NCBI GenBank assembly: GCA_963805645.1
Contig: CAWDVA010000005.1
Span: forward strand, 62,001 to 126,000
Direction of reading: 5' to 3'
Source: CAVXEH01 sp963805645
Lineage (GTDB): Bacteria; Chloroflexota; Limnocylindria; QHBO01
Length of the DNA stretch: 64,000 nt
A program made the position numbers and the translations under genes. Under the pieces are notes generated by a model. It was not told the origin of the DNA. It was given only the letters and a program-made list of their open reading frames with translations, and did no database searches. Below, one piece after another: positions 25,959-34,512 of the stretch. Each line of letters opens with the position of its first letter. The first letter of the stretch is position 1.

Positions 25959-27770
25959 ATGGCCATCGACTCTGACGAGTACCGCTCCGCGGCACACGAG
26001 CTCCTCGACGCAGGCGCGCATGATCCGCTCGACACCATGCGCCACTCGGCCGCGCACATCATGGCCTCGGCCGTCCTCGAGCTGTTCCCCGACGCGAAGC
26101 TGGGCATCGGCCCTGCCATCAAGGACGGGTTCTACTACGACTTCGACCTGCCGCGGCCGCTGACCCCTGCCGACCTCGAGGCGATCGAGGGCAAGATGCG
26201 CGAGCAGGTGGCGGCGGACCTGGCCTTCCAGCGTACCGAGCTGGATCGCGAGGCCGCCCTGGCCCAGCTCGAGTCCGAGAAGCAGCCCTTCAAGGTCGAG
26301 ATCGTTCGCGAGCTTCCCGACGAGGAGGCGCGGATCGTCAGCTTCTACCGCCACGGCGACTTCAACGACCTGTGCCGCGGGCCGCACGTCGCGACCACGG
26401 GACGGCTGGGGCCGTTCAAGCTGCTCAACAGCGCTGCGGCCTACTGGCGCGGTGACGAGAAGCGACCCATGCTCCAGCGCATCTACGGCACGGTCTGGGA
26501 GACGCAGGAGGACCTGGACCGCTACCTGTGGCGCCTCGAGCAGGCCCGCGCTCGCGACCATCGGCGCCTGGGCCGGGAGCTGGACCTGTTCACCTTCCAT
26601 CCGGAGTCGCCGGCGGCCCCCTTCTGGCATCCGAAGGGCATGGTCCTGTACCGAACCCTGGAGGCGTGGTCGCGCCAGGTCCGTGCCGATGGCGGGTTCG
26701 CGGAGGTGCGCACGCCATCACTGGTCCGCCGCGAGCTCTGGGAGCAGTCCGGGCACTGGGACCTCTACCAGGACAACATGTTCGTCCTGGACGACTACGA
26801 CCATCCCTCCGGGCTCAAGCCCATGAACTGCCCGCAGGAGATCCTGGTCTACAAGACACGGTCCCGCTCGTACCGCGACCTCCCGATTCGCTTCGCCGAC
26901 TACTCGACCCTGTTCCGCAAGGAGCGCACGGGGGCCCTGGCCGGCATGTTCCGGGTGCGCCAGCTCACCCAGGACGACTCCCACGTGTTCTGCCGGGAGG
27001 ACCAGATCGCCGATGAGCTGCGCCTGGCCCTCTCGCTGGTGAAGCGGCAGTTCGCACCGTTCGGCTTCGAACCGCGCTTCAAGCTCGCCACCCGCCCGGC
27101 CAAGAAGCTGGGCAGCGACGAGTTCTGGGACATGGCCGAGGGCAAGCTGCGGGACGCCCTCGAAGCGGACCAGCTTCCGTATACCCTCGATCCGGGCGGT
27201 GCGGCCTTCTACGCCCCGAAGATCGACGTCTTCATCGAGGATGCGCTGGGACGGGAGTGGCAGATGGCGACCGTCCAGCTCGACTACCAGCTGCCGCAGC
27301 GGTTCGACCTGGAGTACCGCACCGCCGATGGCGGCTTCGAGCGACCGGTGATGATCCACTACGCGATCTACGGCACCTTCGAGCGCTTCACCGGGATCAT
27401 CGTCGAGCACTTCGCCGGCGCCTTCCCGCTCTGGCTCGCGCCGGTGCAGGTGGTGGTCATCCCCATCGCAGATCGGCATCTCGAGTACGCCGGATCGGTT
27501 CGCGATGCCCTGGCCGCCGCGGGCATCCGGGCCGAGGTGGACGAGCGCTCCGAACGGATGCAGGCCAAGCTGCGCGACGCGCAGGAACAGCAGATTCCCG
27601 TCATGCTCGTGGTGGGCGACCGCGACCAGGAGGCCGGGGCGGTGAGCCCGCGGCTGCGCACCGGGCGCACCCGACAGGGGGTTCCACTCGATGAGTTCGT
27701 CGAGCACCTCCGGACGCGCAGCGAGGCCCGGGAGCTGTGGCCCTACGACGACAACGCCCCCGCTGACTGA
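25959..27770 (+). CDS. thrS: Threonine-tRNA ligase, lacking the TGS domain
   Basis: A 603-residue synthetase. The editing domain is intact (HSAAH at residues 29-33 and CRGPH), the catalytic core has class II motifs and zinc ligands C in MNCPQE, H in DDSHVFC and H in VMIHYAI, and the C-terminal anticodon domain includes APVQVVVIP. The usual N-terminal TGS domain of about 60 residues is missing: the protein begins about 27 residues before HSAAH, with no in-frame TGS-like sequence upstream. TACGCT (25943-25948) sits 10 nt before the ATG, consistent with a leaderless start that fixes this end. Confidence 0.94.
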   Translation: MAIDSDEYRSAAHELLDAGAHDPLDTMRHSAAHIMASAVLELFPDAKLGIGPAIKDGFYYDFDLPRPLTPADLEAIEGKMREQVAADLAFQRTELDREAALAQLESEKQPFKVEIVRELPDEEARIVSFYRHGDFNDLCRGPHVATTGRLGPFKLLNSAAAYWRGDEKRPMLQRIYGTVWETQEDLDRYLWRLEQARARDHRRLGRELDLFTFHPESPAAPFWHPKGMVLYRTLEAWSRQVRADGGFAEVRTPSLVRRELWEQSGHWDLYQDNMFVLDDYDHPSGLKPMNCPQEILVYKTRSRSYRDLPIRFADYSTLFRKERTGALAGMFRVRQLTQDDSHVFCREDQIADELRLALSLVKRQFAPFGFEPRFKLATRPAKKLGSDEFWDMAEGKLRDALEADQLPYTLDPGGAAFYAPKIDVFIEDALGREWQMATVQLDYQLPQRFDLEYRTADGGFERPVMIHYAIYGTFERFTGIIVEHFAGAFPLWLAPVQVVVIPIADRHLEYAGSVRDALAAAGIRAEVDERSERMQAKLRDAQEQQIPVMLVVGDRDQEAGAVSPRLRTGRTRQGVPLDEFVEHLRTRSEARELWPYDDNAPAD

Positions 27771-27779
27771 GCGATCACC

Positions 27780-28145
27780 GTGAGGAAGATGCGCGGCGTC
27801 GGCCAGCTGGCCCTCCGCTCGACCGACCCGCTGCGCTGCGCCGAGTTCTACGCGCATGCCTTCGGCTTCAAGCTCCGGGCGGGGAACGAAGCCGGCGTGG
27901 ACCTTGAGCTCGGCGGGTTCGAGCTCTCGTTCCGGCGGGCCGAGACAGCCACCCGAGACGGGATCCAGATCGGCTTCCGCGTCGACACCGCATCCGAGGT
28001 GGACGGCTGGGCGCAGGAGCTGGCGCAGCGCGGATTCGCGCTGGTTGCGCCGCCCTCGGGCGATCGCTGGGAGGGGTCTCGGTCGTTCCGCGTCGCGGAC
28101 CCCGACGGACGCCAGGTCGCCGTCTTCTACGACTGGCCGACGTGA
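27780..28145 (+). CDS. VOC (glyoxalase/bleomycin-resistance-fold) protein
   Basis: A 121-residue single VOC module: LALRSTDPLRCAEFYAHAFGF, then LGGFELSF and DPDGRQVAVFY at the C-terminus (last metal-ligand strand). VOC proteins are metal-binding dioxygenases, isomerases or binding proteins; no specific role is evident. Start GTG 27780 (or ATG 27789) is 9 bp past thrS, so it is likely co-transcribed. Confidence 0.72.
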   Translation: MRKMRGVGQLALRSTDPLRCAEFYAHAFGFKLRAGNEAGVDLELGGFELSFRRAETATRDGIQIGFRVDTASEVDGWAQELAQRGFALVAPPSGDRWEGSRSFRVADPDGRQVAVFYDWPT

Positions 28146-28168
28146 GGCGCGCCACGGGCCGCCCCGCG

Positions 28169-28198
28169 TTGACTGAGAACGTCCGTTCGAGGTATAGT
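28169..28198 (+). promoter_or_regulatory. Strong sigma-70-type promoter for infC-rpmI-rplT
   Basis: TTGACT (28169-28174) and TATAGT (28193-28198) are separated by 18 nt, each matching the consensus in 5 of 6 positions. Transcription should start near 28205, giving a leader of about 70 nt before the infC start. Confidence 0.8.
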
Positions 28199-28277
28199 CC
28201 TGCGGCGTTTTCGCGTTGGTTTTGAGGGCCTCCGACCGCACCGGCCGGTGGCCTGTTTATTGAAGGAGCTGGGCAAG

Positions 28278-28946
28278 ATCGCAAGGGACCTCCGAGTCAA
28301 CGAGATGATCCGGATCCGCGAGGTGCGGGTCATCGACGATGAAGGGCAACAGCTGGGCGTCATGCCGACATCGCGGGCGTACGCGCTGGCCCAGGAGAAG
28401 GGCCTCGACCTCGTGGAGGTCGCGCCAACGGCGGCCCCGCCGGTCTGCCGGATTCTCGACTACGGTCAGTACAAGTACGAGCTCCAGAAGCGCGAGCGCG
28501 AAGCGAAGAAGAAGCAGAAGTCGCAGACCTTCAAGGAGATCCGTCTCCGGGTCAAGATCGACACCAACGACCTGCGGACGAAGACCCGCCGGGCGGCCGA
28601 GTTCCTCGATGACGGGGACCGGGTGAAGGTGACGGTCCAGTTCCGGGGGCGGGAGATGACGCACGCGAACCTGGGGCGTGCGCTTCTCGACCGGGCCGCC
28701 GAGATGCTTGCCGAGAGCGGCATCGTCGAGCGGCAGCCGCTCCTCGAAGGGCGCAGCATGTACATCGTCATGGCCCCCATCGACAAGAGGGCCGAGAAGA
28801 AGAGCGAGAAGGGCGACGGCGACTCACCCGCGTCGACCGCCGAAGGCGGAGAGACGATCGGCGAGGCGCTGGCGGCAAAGGGGAAGTCCCCGGCACCGCC
28901 ACCGCCGTCCGCGCCAGAGCCAGCCAATCCACCCGTGGAGCAGTAA
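28278..28946 (+). CDS. infC: Translation initiation factor IF-3, ATC start
   Basis: A 222-residue IF-3 that prevents early subunit joining and checks start codons. The N-domain has VNEMIRIREVRVI, GQQLGVM and LVEVAP, PPVCRILDYG; the C-domain has KEIRLRVKI and QFRGREMTH. There is no ATG or GTG at the expected place; ATC at 28278 is preceded by AAGGAG (28263-28268) at 9 nt. Rare AUU/AUC starts in infC are known and let IF-3 limit its own synthesis. A TTG at 28260 is in frame but too close to the same Shine-Dalgarno. The C-terminal tail of about 45 residues, rich in Ala, Pro and Glu, is an addition beyond typical IF-3. Confidence 0.88.
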   Translation: MARDLRVNEMIRIREVRVIDDEGQQLGVMPTSRAYALAQEKGLDLVEVAPTAAPPVCRILDYGQYKYELQKREREAKKKQKSQTFKEIRLRVKIDTNDLRTKTRRAAEFLDDGDRVKVTVQFRGREMTHANLGRALLDRAAEMLAESGIVERQPLLEGRSMYIVMAPIDKRAEKKSEKGDGDSPASTAEGGETIGEALAAKGKSPAPPPPSAPEPANPPVEQ

Positions 28947-28950
28947 TACA

Positions 28951-29148
28951 GTGCCGAAGATGAAGACCCACAAGGGGACGGCCAAGCGCTTCAAGAAGAC
29001 CGGATCGGGGAAGTGGGTCCGGCCCAAGGCATGGCGCGGCCATCACCTCGAGATCAAGTCCAGCCGCCGGACCCGCCGCTACGCGGGCAAGGCGATCGTG
29101 AGCAAGGCGCATGACGCTCAGCTGAAGCGCCTCATGCCGTACGAGTAG
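28951..29148 (+). CDS. rpmI: 50S ribosomal protein L35
   Basis: A 65-residue protein beginning VPKMKTHKGTAKRFKKTGSG, typical of L35, with very basic composition. The GTG start is at 28951, 4 bp after the infC stop, with GGAG 10 nt before. It lies between infC and rplT, the conserved order across bacteria. Confidence 0.95.
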   Translation: MPKMKTHKGTAKRFKKTGSGKWVRPKAWRGHHLEIKSSRRTRRYAGKAIVSKAHDAQLKRLMPYE

Positions 29149-29157
29149 GTCTGACCA

Positions 29158-29517
29158 ATGGCACGAGTCAAGCGCGGCGTCGCCGCCCACAAGCGCCACA
29201 AGCGGCTCCTGGCCCAGGCTTCCGGCCGGCGCGGAACCCGCTCGACGCTGGTCCGTCCGGCGCGTGAAGCGCTCTTCCATGCGCTCGTCTACGCGTATCG
29301 CGATCGCCGGAACCGCAAACGCGACATGCGTCGGCTGTGGATCCAGCGGATCAACGCAGCGTCGCGCAGCCACGGACTTCCCTACGCGCGCCTGATCGCC
29401 GGTCTGCGGGCCGCGGGCGTCGCGGTCGATCGCAAGGTGCTCGCCGATCTCGCCATCCGCGACGACGCGGCGTTTGCCAAGGTGGTCGAGACGGCCAAGG
29501 CCTCCTTTACCAGCTAG
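29158..29517 (+). CDS. rplT: 50S ribosomal protein L20
   Basis: A 119-residue L20 with MARVKRGVAAHKRHKRLL at the start and GLRAAGVAVDRKVLADLA toward the end. It binds 23S rRNA early in large-subunit assembly and is often autoregulated through its own leader. It ends the infC operon; a strong terminator follows. Confidence 0.96.
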   Translation: MARVKRGVAAHKRHKRLLAQASGRRGTRSTLVRPAREALFHALVYAYRDRRNRKRDMRRLWIQRINAASRSHGLPYARLIAGLRAAGVAVDRKVLADLAIRDDAAFAKVVETAKASFTS

Positions 29518-29540
29518 CCGGCGTCGCCAACGCCGGCCAC

Positions 29541-29578
29541 CGACCCTGCTCCGTTCGCGGAGCGGGGTCGTTTGTTTT
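29541..29578 (+). terminator. Intrinsic terminator after rplT
   Basis: A 13-bp stem (29541-29553 with 29558-29570, one G-U pair) closed by a stable TTCG tetraloop and followed by TTTGTTTT (29571-29578). This is the clearest rho-independent terminator in the window. Confidence 0.93.
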
Positions 29579-29630
29579 CGCGCGACAATCCCGTAGACCG
29601 GATCGAACCGAACCGCAGGAGAGACGACCG

Positions 29631-30719
<1,089 letters not shown>

Positions 30720-30721
30720 CG

Positions 30722-33166
30722 ATGCTGGTTCCGCTCTCCTGGTTGCGCGACTACGTCAGTTTCGACCTGTCTCCGCGCGCGCTCGCCGACCTGCTCACGC
30801 TCCGCGGCATGGAGGTGAGCGGCATCGAGATCAGCGGCGTCGAGTGGGACAACGTCGTCGTCGGCCGCCTCCTGTCCGTCACGCGCCACCCCAACGCGGA
30901 CACCCTGTGGCTGACCACGGTCATCACCGAGGAGGATGGCGAGCCGCTCGAGGTCGTCTGTGGCGCACAGAACATCGCCGCCGGCCAGCTCGTCCCGGTG
31001 GCGCTTCCCGGCGCCGTCCTGCCGGGCGACCGCCGCATCGAGCGCACCAAGATCCGCGGCGTCGTCTCGAACGGGATGCTCTGCTCCGCAAGGGAGCTCC
31101 AGCTCGGGACCGATGCCGACGGCATCCACATCCTGGGCAAGGCCGACGAGTACGCGCTGGGCACCGATCTGCGGACGATCTTCGGCGAGGTCGTCCTCGA
31201 CGTCGACGTCAAGCCCAACCGCGGCGACGCCCTGTCCATGGTGGGGCTGGCCCGCGAGATCGCCGCCTTCACCGCAGGCGAGCTGCGATCGCCCGCGGTG
31301 TCAGTGCCCGAATCCTCCGAGCGCGCCGACGGCCACGTCCGGGTCACGATCGATGATCCGGCCCTCTGCCCGCGGTTCACGGCGCGCTGGTTCGACGGCG
31401 TTGCCAACGGACCCGCGCCGGAATGGATGCAGCGCCGCCTGCTGGCGGCCGGGATGCGACCCATCAGCGCCGTCGTCGACGTCACGAACTACGTCATGCA
31501 CGAGCTGGGCCAGCCGATGCACGCCTACGACGCCGATGCGCTCCCCGGCGGGCACATCGTGGTTCGCCGTGCGCGCGCCGGCGAGACGCTCGTCACCATC
31601 GACCACGAGCAGCGAACCCTGGATGACCGAATGCTCGTCATCGCGGACGAGACCCGCCCCATCGGTCTGGCCGGCATCATGGGTGGCGAGGCGACCGAGG
31701 TGGGGGAGAGCACGACCCGGGTCATCCTCGAGTCCGCCGTCTTCCACGGGCCCACCATCCGCAACACGGCGCGGCGCCTCGCCCTTCGCTCCGAGGCGAG
31801 CATGCGCCACGAGAAGGGGATCGGCTGGAACCTTCCGCGGTACGCCGTCGATCGCGCCGCCCAGCTGATCGCGGAGATCACCGGGGCCAGGGTGGCTACC
31901 GGCATCGTCGACAACGACCCGGAGCCGAAGCCGCTGGTCCAGGTCCCCGTCGACCTGGCGCACACCGAGCGGTTGCTGGGCATCGAGCTCAGCATGCCGG
32001 CCGTGACCGAGCTCCTGGCACCCCTCGGCTTCGACGTCGCGGCCCAGGGCGACGGTCGGTTCGAGGTGGCCGTTCCGCCGCATCGGCTCGACGTTCTCGG
32101 TGCCGCGGACGTCGCGGAGGAGGTCGCCCGCGCCTACGGCTACGACGCGGTTCCGGGCCGTCTGCCCGCGCCGACGCTGCCGCCATTCCGTCCCGATCCG
32201 TCGGAGCCACGGCATCGCGTGCGGCGCATCCTGGCCGGCCTGGGGCTCGACGAGACCGTCACCCATGCCCTCATCGGCCCGGACGCCCTGCGGCGTACCG
32301 GCTATGACCCCGACGACGAGCACCTGGTGCGCGTGGCTAACCCGCTCTCCGAGGACCACTCGCTCCTGCGACCGGTCCTGTACCCGTCGCTCCTCGCGTC
32401 GCTCGCCGAGAACGCCCGGCAGCGCCGCCACGACCCGTGGATCTTCGAGATCGGAAAGACGTACCGCTACGACCCGCACGGGGGCCGGCAACCGCGGGGC
32501 GCCGACACGGCAGGCAAGGGACGCTTCGAGCTATGGCACGTGGGCATCGCGCTCCTGGGCCCGCGCACTCCGCGGTCGGTGGGAAGCGCGCCAACCGACG
32601 CCGATGTCGCTGCTCTCAAGGGCATCGTCGAGGCGCTCCACGCGGCGCTGGGCGCGCCACGACCGGCCTATCGCCCGGAGGAGGGCGACGACCGCCATCC
32701 CCATCTGCATCCGGGGCGCGCGGCACGGATCGTGGACGCCGGAGGACACGCGTACGGCAGCCTCGGCGAGGTCCATCCGGTGGTCGCCGAGGCGTGGGGC
32801 CTCACGGGACGACCGCAGGTTGCCGCACTCGAGCTGCCGGCGCTGCTGGCCCTCGTTCCGGATGAGTTCCGCGCCACACCCATCCCGTCCGCCCAGCCCG
32901 TCGACCGAGACCTCGCGGTGGTCCTCGACGAATCCACTCCCGTTGGTGAGCTCCTGCGCATCGTGCGCATGAGCGCCGGCCCGATGCTCGTCACGGCGCA
33001 CCTGTTCGACGAGTACCGTAGCGAGCAGATCGGTGCGGGCCGAGTCTCCTACGCGGTTGCGCTTCGGTTCCAGCCGGAGACCGCCGGTGACGAGAAGGCC
33101 GTGGAGAAGGCCATGAACCGGATCCGCGGCTCCGTTCGACACCATCTCGGGGCGGAGATCCGCTGA
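30722..33166 (+). CDS. pheT: Phenylalanine-tRNA ligase beta subunit
   Basis: An 814-residue subunit with the full domain order: N-terminal WLRDYV segment, OB-fold tRNA-binding domain (about 40-150, RHPNADTLWLTTV and VSNGMLCSARELQLG), B3/B4 editing domain (200-390), B5 helix-turn-helix (400-475), core-like domain, and the FDX-ACB anticodon-binding domain (720-814, FDEYRSEQIGAGRVSYAVAL). It hydrolyses mischarged Tyr-tRNA(Phe) and binds the tRNA. It follows pheS directly. Confidence 0.96.
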   Translation: MLVPLSWLRDYVSFDLSPRALADLLTLRGMEVSGIEISGVEWDNVVVGRLLSVTRHPNADTLWLTTVITEEDGEPLEVVCGAQNIAAGQLVPVALPGAVLPGDRRIERTKIRGVVSNGMLCSARELQLGTDADGIHILGKADEYALGTDLRTIFGEVVLDVDVKPNRGDALSMVGLAREIAAFTAGELRSPAVSVPESSERADGHVRVTIDDPALCPRFTARWFDGVANGPAPEWMQRRLLAAGMRPISAVVDVTNYVMHELGQPMHAYDADALPGGHIVVRRARAGETLVTIDHEQRTLDDRMLVIADETRPIGLAGIMGGEATEVGESTTRVILESAVFHGPTIRNTARRLALRSEASMRHEKGIGWNLPRYAVDRAAQLIAEITGARVATGIVDNDPEPKPLVQVPVDLAHTERLLGIELSMPAVTELLAPLGFDVAAQGDGRFEVAVPPHRLDVLGAADVAEEVARAYGYDAVPGRLPAPTLPPFRPDPSEPRHRVRRILAGLGLDETVTHALIGPDALRRTGYDPDDEHLVRVANPLSEDHSLLRPVLYPSLLASLAENARQRRHDPWIFEIGKTYRYDPHGGRQPRGADTAGKGRFELWHVGIALLGPRTPRSVGSAPTDADVAALKGIVEALHAALGAPRPAYRPEEGDDRHPHLHPGRAARIVDAGGHAYGSLGEVHPVVAEAWGLTGRPQVAALELPALLALVPDEFRATPIPSAQPVDRDLAVVLDESTPVGELLRIVRMSAGPMLVTAHLFDEYRSEQIGAGRVSYAVALRFQPETAGDEKAVEKAMNRIRGSVRHHLGAEIR

Positions 33167-33271
33167 GGTGCCCGCCGTGAGGACCTTGTCCACGCGCGAA
33201 GCCGCCTGCTACGCTTCGCGCGCCCGAGCGGTGCCTGCTCCGTCCGGGTTGCCATTCACGAGGGGCTGGCT

Positions 33272-33862
33272 GTGCTCGATTTCATCCAGAGTCTGAACTA
33301 CATCGACTTCGCACTGATCGTCGTCCTGGCCACCGGGGCGTTCTTCGGCTTCCAGCAGGGGCTCATCCGCTACGTCCTCAGCTGGGTCTCGCTCGTCGTC
33401 GCCTTCATCCTCGCCGCGCAGCTCAAGGGCCCGGTGACCGACGCCCTGTCCGTCTTCTGGACCGCGTTCGATCCCGTCGTCCGCGAGTTCTGGGTCTTCA
33501 TCTTCCTCTTCCTGGGCCTGTCGGTGGGCGGATGGTTCATCGTCCGGATGTTCTACCGGACCACCCGCCTGCCCATCGTGAAAGAGCTCGACGAGGTCGG
33601 AGGCGCACTCATCGGCATCACCTTTGCCGCGACCTTCATCGTCCTCTTCCTCGTCGTCTTCGACTCGCTGTTCAAGGGCGCGGCGACGCTGCCCGGCGGA
33701 CCCGGGTTGCCCGCGGGCCAGACGGACTGGCTCAAGGGCTTCTACAAGGAGATGAACGACTCGGTGCTGCTGGGCGTCTTCAACCGTACCGTGATCCCCA
33801 TCGCCGGCACCCTGGCGAGGCCGTTCGTCCCGACCGAGATCGCGCAGTTCCTGAAGCTGTGA
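33272..33862 (+). CDS. CvpA family membrane protein
   Basis: A 196-residue protein with four hydrophobic helices: near residues 11-26, 29-48, 70-90 and 108-133, with ALIVVLATGAFFGFQQGL matching the CvpA/colicin V production Pfam start. Function in most bacteria is unknown; members relate to envelope integrity. GTG start at 33272. TACGCT occurs at 33210-33215 and may drive it. The stop overlaps the next gene (GTGA). Confidence 0.8.
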   Translation: MLDFIQSLNYIDFALIVVLATGAFFGFQQGLIRYVLSWVSLVVAFILAAQLKGPVTDALSVFWTAFDPVVREFWVFIFLFLGLSVGGWFIVRMFYRTTRLPIVKELDEVGGALIGITFAATFIVLFLVVFDSLFKGAATLPGGPGLPAGQTDWLKGFYKEMNDSVLLGVFNRTVIPIAGTLARPFVPTEIAQFLKL

Positions 33863-34512
33863 TCGCGCTGCCCGCGGGAGGGCCGGCGGACCCGGCAACC
33901 GCGGACACCGGAAATCCGCCGGCGGGACCCCCCATCACCGATCGCGCCTGGTTCGACCGCTCGGCCCTTGCAGTCGCCACGGCACTCCTGGGCTGCCGGC
34001 TCGTCCACGCCACGGCCGACGGGGTCGTGGCCGGGCGCATCGTGGAAACCGAGGCCTACACCGGGCCCGAGGATCTTGCCTCTCACGCCGCGCACGGCCA
34101 GACGGCCCGAAACCGGACCATGTTCGGCGCGCCGGGACACCTCTACGTCTACCTGGTCTATGGCATCCATCACTGCGTCAACGTGGTCTGCGGACCCGGG
34201 GCCAAACCGGAGGCGGTCCTCATCCGCGCCGTCGCGCTGGAGGAGGGCCTGCAGCTGGCCCGCGCCCGCCGCGGCGAACGTGCAGCCGCCCACCGCCTGG
34301 CATCGGGACCGGGCAACGTGGCCCGTGCCTTCGGCATCGATCGCGGCCTGGACGGCGCCGACCTGCTGGCCGGACCCGTGACCATCACGGATGGCCTCCC
34401 CGCCAAGCGGATCTCGCGCCGGCCCCGCGTGGGCGTCGCCTACGCGGGTGCATGGGCCTCTCGACCGTATCGCTTCCTGGTGACCGATGACCCGCACGTC
34501 TCCCGTCGCTGA
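33859..34512 (+). CDS. mpg: DNA-3-methyladenine glycosylase (AAG/MPG family)
   Basis: A 217-residue base-excision repair glycosylase. Characteristic motifs are ATALLGCRLVH, GRIVETEAYTGPEDLASHA (catalytic Glu region), TARNRTMFG, GHLYVYLVYGIHHCVNVV and LASGPGNVARAFGI. It removes alkylated purines such as 3-methyladenine. The first 20 residues, rich in Pro and Ala, are a non-conserved extension from GTG 33859, kept because of its 4-bp overlap with cvpA. Confidence 0.92.
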   Translation: MIALPAGGPADPATADTGNPPAGPPITDRAWFDRSALAVATALLGCRLVHATADGVVAGRIVETEAYTGPEDLASHAAHGQTARNRTMFGAPGHLYVYLVYGIHHCVNVVCGPGAKPEAVLIRAVALEEGLQLARARRGERAAAHRLASGPGNVARAFGIDRGLDGADLLAGPVTITDGLPAKRISRRPRVGVAYAGAWASRPYRFLVTDDPHVSRR

